NCBI GenBank assembly: GCA_004347695.1
Contig: SLTK01000007.1
Span: 100,792 to 164,791, forward strand
Length of the DNA: 64,000 nt
Source: Chloroflexota bacterium
GTDB lineage: Bacteria > Chloroflexota > Anaerolineae > Anaerolineales > Anaerolineaceae
Direction: 5' to 3'
The position numbers were made by a program, and so were the translations under genes. The notes under the pieces were generated by a model. It ran no database searches. It was not told the DNA's origin and saw nothing but the letters and a program-made list of their open reading frames with translations. Numbering within the stretch: position 1 is the stretch's first letter; every line of letters begins with the position of its first letter. Below are positions 37,410 through 45,295 of this stretch, one piece after another.

Positions 37410-38684
37410 ATGGCAACCGGCATTTCTCTCCCATACGGGAAACAACATATTTCCTTCAACGTGCCTGACGAAAACCTGGTCGGTGTGTTCTGGCCATCTG
37501 CCATAGAGGCCTGTTCGAATCCTCACCAGGAAATCGAACGAGCACTGGACCATCCCCTTGGCACGCAGCGGATCGAACAGATCGTTTCCGCCGGAGAAAA
37601 AGTGCTGATCCTGGTGGATGATTACACCCGCGCCACGCCGGTTCCGTTAATCCTGCCGCATCTGCTCGAACGACTAAAATCCCGCCAGGTGCGCGACCAG
37701 GATATCACTTTGCTGGTTTCAACCGGCACCCACCGCCCTTGCAGTGAGAGCGAACTGCGCGAGAAGTTGGGTGAAGAACTGTATGGTCGCTATCGCACCG
37801 AACAACATGATTGCACCGATAAAAGCAGTCAGGCGTTCCTGGGCTTGACCACCCGTGGAACTCCGGTGTGGGTAAACCATCTGCTGTTGGAAAACGACCG
37901 CATTTTTGGGATTGGCCATATCGACCCGAGTGATTATGCCGGTTATGCGGGCGGCTGGAAACTGATTGTGCCCGGCGTTGCGGCTCTGGAAACGATTGAT
38001 AGCAATCATGCCCTTGCTACGCTGAGTTTCCGGCATTACGGCAGCGTCGATCTGCCGTGCAGGCAGGATATCAATGAGGCCGGCGGGATGGTTCGGGTGG
38101 ACCAATTTATCAATGTGGTACTCTGCCAGGATGGTCAAATTGGACGTGTATTCGCCGGCGCGCCGGCAGAGATTCATAGCGCCGGAGTCAAACTGGCCAA
38201 ACAGGTATATGAAGTTGAATGTCCCGGCCCGGTTGATATCGCCGTCGTCTCGGCCTACCCCTACGATGTGGACTATTACCAGGCCATCCGCGCTGTTGAG
38301 TATGCAGACGTCATAGTGCGCCCTGGGGGGAGTATTCTTGTCGTGGCGCCCTGCCCGGACGGGATCGGCAGCGAGACGTTTTATCGATTGCTGGCCGCCC
38401 CGGACCGTCACCCTGACGATTTCCTGCGTAACATTGCCAGCCGCAACGGCAAGGTGACTTACAATGTCCTTGGCTATTTTCTGACGCTCATCCGCGCCGA
38501 AAAACAGGTTTATGGGCATATGCCCGGCATTACAGGAACGGAGCTTGAAGCGATCGGTATCCACCCGGTCGCCTCACTCCAATCGGGTGTTGATGCAATT
38601 TTGCAATCGCACGGTCCAAAAGCGCGCCTGGCGGTTTTACCGGTGGGTTCGGCGACAATCCCGCGTTTAGTGAACACTCATTAA
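37410..38684 (+). CDS. LarA-family protein (nickel-pincer lactate racemase-like, DUF2088)
   Basis: A 424-residue protein with LarA landmarks: Asp-Asp-Tyr-Thr-Arg-Ala-Thr-Pro (70-77), Gly-Thr-His-Arg-Pro with His108, Lys184 in Gly-Gly-Trp-Lys, and His200. In lactate racemase Lys184 carries the nickel-pincer nucleotide, His200 binds nickel, and His108 and His174 are the two proton-transfer residues. Here position 174 is Ser (Asp-Pro-Ser-Asp-Tyr), so a simple lactate racemase is unlikely. LarA relatives act on other 2-hydroxy acids. No larB, larC or larE is in the window. AAGGATAAGG precedes the ATG. Confidence 0.82.
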   Translation: MATGISLPYGKQHISFNVPDENLVGVFWPSAIEACSNPHQEIERALDHPLGTQRIEQIVSAGEKVLILVDDYTRATPVPLILPHLLERLKSRQVRDQDITLLVSTGTHRPCSESELREKLGEELYGRYRTEQHDCTDKSSQAFLGLTTRGTPVWVNHLLLENDRIFGIGHIDPSDYAGYAGGWKLIVPGVAALETIDSNHALATLSFRHYGSVDLPCRQDINEAGGMVRVDQFINVVLCQDGQIGRVFAGAPAEIHSAGVKLAKQVYEVECPGPVDIAVVSAYPYDVDYYQAIRAVEYADVIVRPGGSILVVAPCPDGIGSETFYRLLAAPDRHPDDFLRNIASRNGKVTYNVLGYFLTLIRAEKQVYGHMPGITGTELEAIGIHPVASLQSGVDAILQSHGPKARLAVLPVGSATIPRLVNTH

Positions 38685-38753
38685 AGCTCACATTGAAGAT
38701 TTACATCGGCAGATTTCACAAACGAAGAACGGCTGGATAGAAAAGGAAAATAC

Positions 38754-39857
38754 ATGGAAACTGAGTTCACACGGGTAGGTCATGAACAATTAAGAGAACT
38801 TTGCGTCCAGGTTATGCAAAAACTGGGCGAAACAAAGGAAAATGCCAGCATCATTGCAGATGTTCTCCTTGCAGCAGACCTGCGCGGAATTGACAGCCAC
38901 GGTGTTGCGCGGCTGAGCATGTACGAAGGGTTTATCCAAAGCGGCGTAGTCCACACCAAAGTGGAACCGAAGCTGGTGACGGAGACTCCGACCACGGCTT
39001 TAATCGATGCCGGTGGCGGCATGGGCCAACCGGTTTCTTACCGCGCGATGAACATGGCCATCGAAAAAGCCAAAACGTATGGCATGGGTTTCGTAACGGT
39101 GCGTAACTCGAACCATTACGGCATTGCCGGTTATTACGCCATGATGGCGTTGGCGCATGGTTGCATCGGCCTGTCCATGACCAATTCGCGCGTGTTTGTG
39201 GTGCCAACATTTGGGCGCGATGCAATGTTGGGGACCAATCCAATCGCAGTTGCCGCACCGGCCGGTAAGGAAAAACCTTTCGTCCTCGACATGGCCACCA
39301 GCACCGTGCCATTTGGCAAGATCGAAGTTTACAACCGGCTGGAAAAACCAATCCCGGAAGGGTGGGCGTCGGACGAGAACGGAGTTCCAACCACGGATGC
39401 AGCCAAAGTCATTCAGAACGCCAATTCCCCGGTAACCCGCGGCGGCCTGGAGCCCCTGGGTGGGAACGGCGAGTTGCTCAGCGGCCACAAAGGCTACGGC
39501 CTGGGACTGCTGGTTGAGGTTCTGTGCGGCGTACTGCCCGGAGCGCTGTATGCCGACCTGGTTTACCCGCATACCGAAGACGGCAAACCCCTGCCGGCAG
39601 GCATCGGACACGTATTCGGCGCCCTGCGCGTGGACGCTTTCCGTCCAGTGGAGGAATTCGCGGCCTCGATGGACGACCTGCAGCAAAGAATGAAAAATTC
39701 CGCGAAGGCGGTTGGACAGGATCGGATTTACATCCACGGAGAGAAGGAATATGAGCAGATCGAACGCAGGTCACGCGAAGGCATACCCTTAAATCCCAAG
39801 GTACTGGCAGATATCCAAAAGATTGCAAAACGCTACGATGTTGAATTCAGGCATTAA
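38754..39857 (+). CDS. Ldh2/MdhG/AllD-family NAD(P)-dependent dehydrogenase
   Basis: A 367-residue 2-hydroxyacid dehydrogenase of the malate/L-lactate/ureidoglycolate family. It carries Leu-Arg-Gly-Ile-Asp-Ser-His-Gly-Val-Ala-Arg with the catalytic His, Ser-Asn-His-Tyr-Gly-Ile-Ala-Gly-Tyr-Tyr, Thr-Asn-Pro-Ile-Ala and Gly-His-Lys-Gly-Tyr-Gly-Leu. Family members oxidise ureidoglycolate, sulfolactate, lactate or malate. With hydantoinase, molybdenum hydroxylases and a carbamoyltransferase nearby, ureidoglycolate-type oxidation is an attractive but unproven reading. AAGGA precedes the ATG. It lies directly upstream of the iclR promoter. Confidence 0.88.
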   Translation: METEFTRVGHEQLRELCVQVMQKLGETKENASIIADVLLAADLRGIDSHGVARLSMYEGFIQSGVVHTKVEPKLVTETPTTALIDAGGGMGQPVSYRAMNMAIEKAKTYGMGFVTVRNSNHYGIAGYYAMMALAHGCIGLSMTNSRVFVVPTFGRDAMLGTNPIAVAAPAGKEKPFVLDMATSTVPFGKIEVYNRLEKPIPEGWASDENGVPTTDAAKVIQNANSPVTRGGLEPLGGNGELLSGHKGYGLGLLVEVLCGVLPGALYADLVYPHTEDGKPLPAGIGHVFGALRVDAFRPVEEFAASMDDLQQRMKNSAKAVGQDRIYIHGEKEYEQIERRSREGIPLNPKVLADIQKIAKRYDVEFRH

Positions 39858-39862
39858 GATAC

Positions 39863-39891
39863 TTGACACCCCAATGGGAATTTGATAATAT
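39863..39891 (+). promoter_or_regulatory. sigma-70-type promoter of iclR
   Basis: TTGACA (39863-39868), a 17-bp spacer and TAATAT (39886-39891), located just after the dehydrogenase stop codon. Confidence 0.75.
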
Positions 39892-39925
39892 TCTATATAA
39901 TAGAACTTAATTCCATTATATGGAA
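39891..39925. promoter_or_regulatory. tandem operator (two 15-bp palindromes), probable IclR autoregulation
   Basis: TTCTATATAATAGAA (39891-39905) and TTCCATTATATGGAA (39911-39925) are near-perfect inverted repeats starting 20 bp apart. The first begins at the last base of the -10 box. The livK promoter has an identical arrangement. Autorepression plus control of the transporter is inferred. Confidence 0.7.
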
Positions 39926-39966
39926 TTTCACTGTTCCCCCTTTTCTACCCATTCCCCCATCAAATT

Positions 39967-40749
39967 ATGGAAAACTCTGCGGTAAAAACCATCGATCGTC
40001 TCGTCGATCTCCTGGATTACTTCACCCAGGACCACGATGCTGTATCACTGGCGGAGTTGAGCGAGCACCTCCAGTTGCCGAAAAGCACGCTTCACCGCTT
40101 CCTGGTTAGTCTTGAATCCCACGGCATTTTACGCAGGGGTGCAAACGACAAAAAATGGCGCCCGGGTTATCACCTGATTGTGTGGGGCAGTATCGCGGCT
40201 GAAAATTCCACAATTCGCGAAATTGCCAAACCTTTCATGTCTGAATTGGTGGCTGCTTCCGGTGAAATGGCCATCCTGACTGTTTACCACGCCCATGAAG
40301 TCATCTGCATCGAAATGACCGAGACCAACCATCCCGTGCGCTTGAAAATGAAGGTTGGCTTGCAGCGCGCCGCGCACGCGGGAGCTTCCTCTAAAGCCTT
40401 GATCGCTTTCCTGCCGGAAGAGGAGATCATGGCAATTGTCAAAGATAAGGGTTTGCCGAAGCTTTGCACCAACACCATCACGGATGTAGATGCGCTGAAA
40501 GCCGAGCTGGCCCAAATCCGGAAGCAGGGTTATTCCCACAGTCTGGAAGAAACCGACCCTGGTGCATGGGGTGTTGCCACACCTATCCAGGATTGGACAG
40601 GTCGAGTAGTGGGCGCATTAGGCCTGGCCGGTCCGACGCTGCGCTACAGCGATGATAAAGTCAAAGAATATGCTGCTTTGTGCCGGGAATACGCTGGCCG
40701 CATCTCAACTGCTTTAAGTACGCCTGGCAAGCATAATAACAATCAATAA
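39967..40749 (+). CDS. IclR-family transcriptional regulator
   Basis: A 260-residue regulator. The N-terminal winged helix (about 8-65) has Leu-Ala-Glu-Leu-Ser-Glu-His-Leu-Gln-Leu-Pro-Lys-Ser-Thr-Leu-His-Arg. The IclR effector domain (about 85-250) includes Arg-Ala-Ala-His-Ala-Gly-Ala-Ser-Ser-Lys-Ala. It probably binds a pathway metabolite and releases the paired operators at its own promoter and at the livK promoter. The ATG has no clear Shine-Dalgarno sequence. The aminotransferase and carbamoyltransferase genes follow on the same strand. Confidence 0.92.
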   Translation: MENSAVKTIDRLVDLLDYFTQDHDAVSLAELSEHLQLPKSTLHRFLVSLESHGILRRGANDKKWRPGYHLIVWGSIAAENSTIREIAKPFMSELVAASGEMAILTVYHAHEVICIEMTETNHPVRLKMKVGLQRAAHAGASSKALIAFLPEEEIMAIVKDKGLPKLCTNTITDVDALKAELAQIRKQGYSHSLEETDPGAWGVATPIQDWTGRVVGALGLAGPTLRYSDDKVKEYAALCREYAGRISTALSTPGKHNNNQ

Positions 40750-40783
40750 AAATTTTGAAGGCTTCGCGGAGGATATCGAAAAA

Positions 40784-41872
40784 ATGAAGGATAGGTTGAT
40801 CCGTTTCACCCGTGGCGTTCCCCCAACCGAAAGTTTTGACCCTGATCAACTGGTGGAGTGCACAAAGTCAGTCCTGGCGCAATACTCCGATGTGGTCCTG
40901 CAATATGGGCCCTCCCGCGGGTTTACGCCGCTGCGCCAGCAGCTTGCGCAGCAGAATAACGTCGATCTACCGCGTGTGATTCTGGGTCAGGGTTCGCTTC
41001 AGTTGCAGGATATGAGCGCCCGTGTCATGCTTAAACCTGGCGACCTGGTCTATGCTGAAAATCCTTCATACGACCGCGCATTAACAGTTTTTAAACGCGC
41101 CGGCGGGCAAATTACCGGCTTTCCACTCGAGCAGGACGGCTTGAATGTTGACGCGGTCGAAGCCAGTTTAAAACGTGGTGACCGGCCTGTCATTTTTTAT
41201 ATTATTCCCGATTTTCAAAACCCCAGCGGTACAGTACTCTCGTTTGAAAAAAGGCAGAGGATTGCCAACCTGGCGCGCGAATATGAATTTTGGATCATCG
41301 AGGATTCGCCTTACCGCAATTTGCGCTACCGCGGCCAGGACGTACCTTCGATTTTTGATCTTGCCCCGGATCGCGTCTTTAAGATGTCTTCCTTCAGCAA
41401 ACTTATTTGCCCGGGACTGCGGGTGGGTTATGTGATCGCGCCTGAAGGTATGGCGGACCCGATCGCTCGCTGGGCTGAAGATTCCTACATTAATAGCAGT
41501 TATCTCAATCAGGCCATTGTATACGATTATCAACAGCGCGGCTGGCTCGAACCGCATATCCAATGCCTCAAGAATCTTTACCGGCAGCGTCTGGATGGCA
41601 TGCTCAAAGCGCTCGACCGGCACATGGCATCCGCTGCCACCTGGAGTAGAGTCGAAGGCGGTTTTTTTGTAGGCTTAACCCTCAAAGCCAATGTGAATGC
41701 GGATGATTTGCTCAAACGCGCCGAAGGAGCTAATCTGCAGCTTACGGATGGGCGCAACTTTTTCACTGCTGCCGGCGGCGATCAATTTGTTCGGCTGCCA
41801 TTCTGTGCGTTGACGCCCGATGAAATTGAAGAAGGCGTCGCCCGGCTGGCGCAGGTCGTCGGCACTTTTTAA
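40784..41872 (+). CDS. class I/II PLP-dependent aminotransferase (LysN/MocR-like)
   Basis: A 362-residue fold-type I aminotransferase. It shows Leu-Gln-Tyr-Gly-Pro-Ser-Arg-Gly-Phe-Thr-Pro-Leu-Arg, Asp-Phe-Gln-Asn-Pro-Ser-Gly, the PLP aspartate in Ile-Ile-Glu-Asp-Ser-Pro-Tyr, and the Schiff-base Lys in Ser-Ser-Phe-Ser-Lys-Leu-Ile-Cys-Pro-Gly-Leu-Arg-Val-Gly-Tyr. It lacks the DNA-binding domain of MocR regulators. The substrate is unknown. Its position in the IclR-linked cluster suggests a role in degrading the imported compound. Confidence 0.88.
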   Translation: MKDRLIRFTRGVPPTESFDPDQLVECTKSVLAQYSDVVLQYGPSRGFTPLRQQLAQQNNVDLPRVILGQGSLQLQDMSARVMLKPGDLVYAENPSYDRALTVFKRAGGQITGFPLEQDGLNVDAVEASLKRGDRPVIFYIIPDFQNPSGTVLSFEKRQRIANLAREYEFWIIEDSPYRNLRYRGQDVPSIFDLAPDRVFKMSSFSKLICPGLRVGYVIAPEGMADPIARWAEDSYINSSYLNQAIVYDYQQRGWLEPHIQCLKNLYRQRLDGMLKALDRHMASAATWSRVEGGFFVGLTLKANVNADDLLKRAEGANLQLTDGRNFFTAAGGDQFVRLPFCALTPDEIEEGVARLAQVVGTF

Positions 41873-41920
41873 TCCTCTTCGAAACAAAACAAAATTACTC
41901 TGCACATACATGGAGGTCTT

Positions 41921-42850
41921 ATGGTAAACCTGGAAGGCAAAGATATTCTCGATGGGGCGCAGTTTTCCCGAGAGGAAATAGATTTCACCATGTCGGTGGC
42001 CGATGACTTTCGAAAACAGCTTAAGGAAAGACCGGCGATCGATCTGCTGAAAGGTAATATTATGGCTTCGCTCTTTTTCGAGCCTAGCACGCGCACCCGC
42101 TTATCCTTTGAGACCGCCATGCACCGCCTGGGCGGTAACGTGGTCGGGTTCTCCTCAGCCGAGTCGACCTCCACCGCTAAAGGAGAAACCCTGGTTGATA
42201 CCATCCGCACGGTGGACCAATACGCAGATGTCATCGCCATGCGCCACCCGCAGATCGGTTCCGCTAAAGAAGCCGCTGCCGTAGCCAAAGCGCCGGTGTT
42301 GAACGGCGGAGACGGCGCCGGGCAGCACCCCACCCAGGCCTTGCTCGACCTGTATACGATCAAGAGCGAACGCGGCCACGTGGATGGAACGACCATTGTA
42401 CTGTGCGGCGATCTCAAGAATGGACGCACAGTTCATGCTGGCGTGGAAATTTACAAGCACTATAACTGCAAGTTGATTATGGTTGCGCCAGAACAGTTGA
42501 AAATGCCGGCAGATATTCTCGCCAAGCTGCGGGATCACGGCGTCGCGTTCGAAGAAACCACCGACCTGGAAGCTGCTCTGGCCAAAGGCGATGTACTTTA
42601 CATGACGCGTATCCAGAAAGAACGCTTCACCGATCCGGCTGAATATGAACGGCTGAAAGGTAGCTACATTCTCACCCGAGAGATGGTGGAGCGCATTCAA
42701 CCCAAACTGACAATCATGCATCCGCTACCGCGCGTGAATGAAATTACCACCGATGTCGACAGCTTGACCAATGCAGCCTATTTTCGCCAGGTTGGCAACG
42801 GGGTGTTTGTCCGAATGGCATTAATCGCATCCGTATTGGGCAAAGTATAA
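41921..42850 (+). CDS. aspartate carbamoyltransferase-like enzyme (possibly catabolic)
   Basis: A 309-residue carbamoyltransferase with all ATCase motifs: carbamoyl-phosphate loop Glu-Pro-Ser-Thr-Arg-Thr-Arg (54-60), His-Pro-Thr-Gln (136-139) and His-Pro-Leu-Pro-Arg (267-271). By sequence it is closest to PyrB. No other pyrimidine biosynthesis gene (pyrI, carAB, pyrC, pyrD) is nearby. It sits instead between an aminotransferase and molybdenum hydroxylases, upstream of a hydantoinase. It could be the biosynthetic enzyme by chance location, or run in reverse to split an N-carbamoyl compound to carbamoyl phosphate. GGAGG lies 5 bases before the ATG. Confidence 0.85.
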   Translation: MVNLEGKDILDGAQFSREEIDFTMSVADDFRKQLKERPAIDLLKGNIMASLFFEPSTRTRLSFETAMHRLGGNVVGFSSAESTSTAKGETLVDTIRTVDQYADVIAMRHPQIGSAKEAAAVAKAPVLNGGDGAGQHPTQALLDLYTIKSERGHVDGTTIVLCGDLKNGRTVHAGVEIYKHYNCKLIMVAPEQLKMPADILAKLRDHGVAFEETTDLEAALAKGDVLYMTRIQKERFTDPAEYERLKGSYILTREMVERIQPKLTIMHPLPRVNEITTDVDSLTNAAYFRQVGNGVFVRMALIASVLGKV

Positions 42851-42931
42851 AGGGTCCCCGATTACTCCGGTTTTTTTTCGAAAGGATCGGAGACAAACAG
42901 GAGACCAGGCAATATCTCCGGAGGAAACCAT

Positions 42932-45295
42932 ATGGAGAATAAGAACTTTCAAGTTGTTGGGCAGATTACCCCACGTAAGGATGGGGTGGCGCGTGTCACC
43001 GGTCAGGAAAAATATACAGTCGATACGACGCTCCCGCGCATGCTCTACGGGCGGACTGTCTGCTCGCCTTATGCCCATGCGCGCATCAAATCGGTCGACA
43101 CCAGCGCCGCGGAGGCAATGGGAGCCGTCGTTCTGACCTTTAAAGATATTCCACCCATTCGCTACAACGAACGCATCATCACCGTCGAGTGGGCCCTGCA
43201 CAAAGATCACTACATCCTGGCTGACAAAGTTCGTCGCATGGGCGAACCGGTCGTTGCTGTAGCTGCCGAGACGGAAGAACTGGCAGAAAAAGCTGCCCGG
43301 GCGGTCAAGGTTGAGTATGAACCACTACCGGTGCTTATTGATCCAAGAGAGGCCATGAAACCCGGTGCCGCGCCGCTGTATGACACGGTTATGTACGGCG
43401 ACAAGGAAATTAAAATCGAAAATAACATCGCCTGCACCCGTGAGGTTATCGAGGGCGATGTTGATAAAGCATTTGCAGAATCCGACGTTTTCGTCGAAGG
43501 CACCTTTAAAACCCACAAAATCTATCACGCGCAAATGGAGCCAAAATCCGTGTTGTGCCGCCCGGAACCCGACGGCGGCATTACGGTCTGGGCTACCACT
43601 CAGTCCATCCATAACACGCGTATCGTCCTTGGCCAGATTTTCGATATCCCCTTGAGCAAGATCAATGTCAAACGCATGGCGGTTGGCGGGACGTTTGGAT
43701 CGAGCATCCAGATGAACTCAGTCGTTCCGATTGGAGTGGCCCTGGCCCTCAAAGCCCGCCGCCCGGTCAGGCTGACCCTGACCCGCGAAGAAGACATGCA
43801 CGATCACGGGCGATTCGGGACGGATGCCCACATCAAGATCGGCGCCAAAAAAGATGGAACCCTGACCGGGGTCGAAATGGAAATGATCGCCGACCTCGGG
43901 GCGCATATCATCCAGGGATATTCGTTCCTGGGTGTGTCCATTGGCTGGGTGGTTTCGCTCTACCGCCTTCCCAATGTGCGCTACAAAGGCGTTGGTGTTT
44001 ATACCAATAAGGCTCCCGGCTGCGCCATGCAGGGCTATGGAAATCCCCAGGCCACCCTGGCAGTCGAATCCCTGCTGGATGAACTGGCAGAGAAGCTTGG
44101 CATGGATCCTCTGGAACTACGCCTGAAGAACTATGTCGGGTTGGGCATGACCTTCTGGGGCCAGGGGCCAATGGTGCGCTCGATCGTTTGGAGCGATGGC
44201 GTACCCGAACTGCTGGGCAAAGGCCAGGAACTTATCGGCTGGGATAAGCGGGAAAGCCCCGACACAAAAAGCGGGCGCTTCCGCCGTGGAATTGGCCTGG
44301 GACGCGGTTTCCATACCACCAGTGCCGGCGCTCCGCAACCCGGCGATGTGATCGACTTCTCCGGCGCGCTGGTCAAAGTCAACCAGGATGGCTCGGTGGA
44401 CGTCGTTACTGCTATGGTCGATCACGGCGGGGGCACGTGGGAAGCCATCGCCAAACTGGTAGCAGAAACGCTGTGTGTTCCGCTGGATAAAGTCAATGTG
44501 GTTCCCTCGGACACTTTCTCGACCGTTTACGATGTTTGCACCCACGCCACCCGCGGCACATACGCCGGCGGCGGAGCAGCCGTCAAAGTTGCCGAACAGG
44601 TTAAGAAGGAGATCTTCGAGACAGCCGCGCATTATATGAACGTCCAGCCCGATGCGCTCAAACTGCGTATGGATCATGAGCAGGGCCAGGCTGTGATCTA
44701 TGTCCCTTCCATTCCGGATCGAAAAATGACGCTCAAGCAGTTGGCTTCGCGCACCTGGTCCGAAAGCTGGAAGACCATCGCCGCGGTAGATAGCTACCGC
44801 CCGACGAACTGCCCGCCAGCCTATGTGACCATCTTCCTGGAAATCGAAGTGGACACCTGGACGGGTACCGTGCGCACGCTGAGGACTGCCCTGGGGGTGG
44901 ACTGCGGTACCGTGGTCAACCCGGATGGAGCCATCGGCCAGTTGGAAGGCGGCTTATCCCGCGGCCTGGGTATGGCGCTTTATGAAGATAACGAATGGAA
45001 CGACCAGGGACAACTGCTTTCCAAAGGCTATTGGGTGGATGCCAAAACACCGGGCATAATGGAAACACCGGCGTTGCAGGACCTGAATACGCATTTTGCC
45101 GATACCTACGAGCCTACCGGCCCGTTAGGAGCCAAGGGTATCGGTGAAGCTGCCCTCAACCCCGTCCCGGCAGCCTATGCAAACGCCATTTACAATGCCA
45201 TCGGCATTCGTTTTTACGAACTGCCGATCACCCCGGAAAAAATTCTAGGAGCCTTAATGGAACAGGAAAACATGGTGAAGGAGGGGGTGCATTAA
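42932..45295 (+). CDS. molybdenum hydroxylase large subunit, atypical active site
   Basis: A 787-residue molybdopterin-binding subunit of the xanthine dehydrogenase family. The base Glu739 in Gly-Ala-Lys-Gly-Ile-Gly-Glu is present. The loop usually reading Gly-Gly-Gly-Phe-Gly-Gly-Lys is Gly-Gly-Thr-Phe-Gly-Ser-Ser (252-258). The usual Ala-Phe-Arg-Gly-Phe-Gly loop is Ala-Met-Gln-Gly-Tyr-Gly (365-370), replacing the substrate-orienting Arg of xanthine oxidases by Gln. A substrate other than xanthine is therefore likely. GGAGG lies 7 bases before the ATG. It ends overlapping the next gene, its probable partner. Confidence 0.88.
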   Translation: MENKNFQVVGQITPRKDGVARVTGQEKYTVDTTLPRMLYGRTVCSPYAHARIKSVDTSAAEAMGAVVLTFKDIPPIRYNERIITVEWALHKDHYILADKVRRMGEPVVAVAAETEELAEKAARAVKVEYEPLPVLIDPREAMKPGAAPLYDTVMYGDKEIKIENNIACTREVIEGDVDKAFAESDVFVEGTFKTHKIYHAQMEPKSVLCRPEPDGGITVWATTQSIHNTRIVLGQIFDIPLSKINVKRMAVGGTFGSSIQMNSVVPIGVALALKARRPVRLTLTREEDMHDHGRFGTDAHIKIGAKKDGTLTGVEMEMIADLGAHIIQGYSFLGVSIGWVVSLYRLPNVRYKGVGVYTNKAPGCAMQGYGNPQATLAVESLLDELAEKLGMDPLELRLKNYVGLGMTFWGQGPMVRSIVWSDGVPELLGKGQELIGWDKRESPDTKSGRFRRGIGLGRGFHTTSAGAPQPGDVIDFSGALVKVNQDGSVDVVTAMVDHGGGTWEAIAKLVAETLCVPLDKVNVVPSDTFSTVYDVCTHATRGTYAGGGAAVKVAEQVKKEIFETAAHYMNVQPDALKLRMDHEQGQAVIYVPSIPDRKMTLKQLASRTWSESWKTIAAVDSYRPTNCPPAYVTIFLEIEVDTWTGTVRTLRTALGVDCGTVVNPDGAIGQLEGGLSRGLGMALYEDNEWNDQGQLLSKGYWVDAKTPGIMETPALQDLNTHFADTYEPTGPLGAKGIGEAALNPVPAAYANAIYNAIGIRFYELPITPEKILGALMEQENMVKEGVH

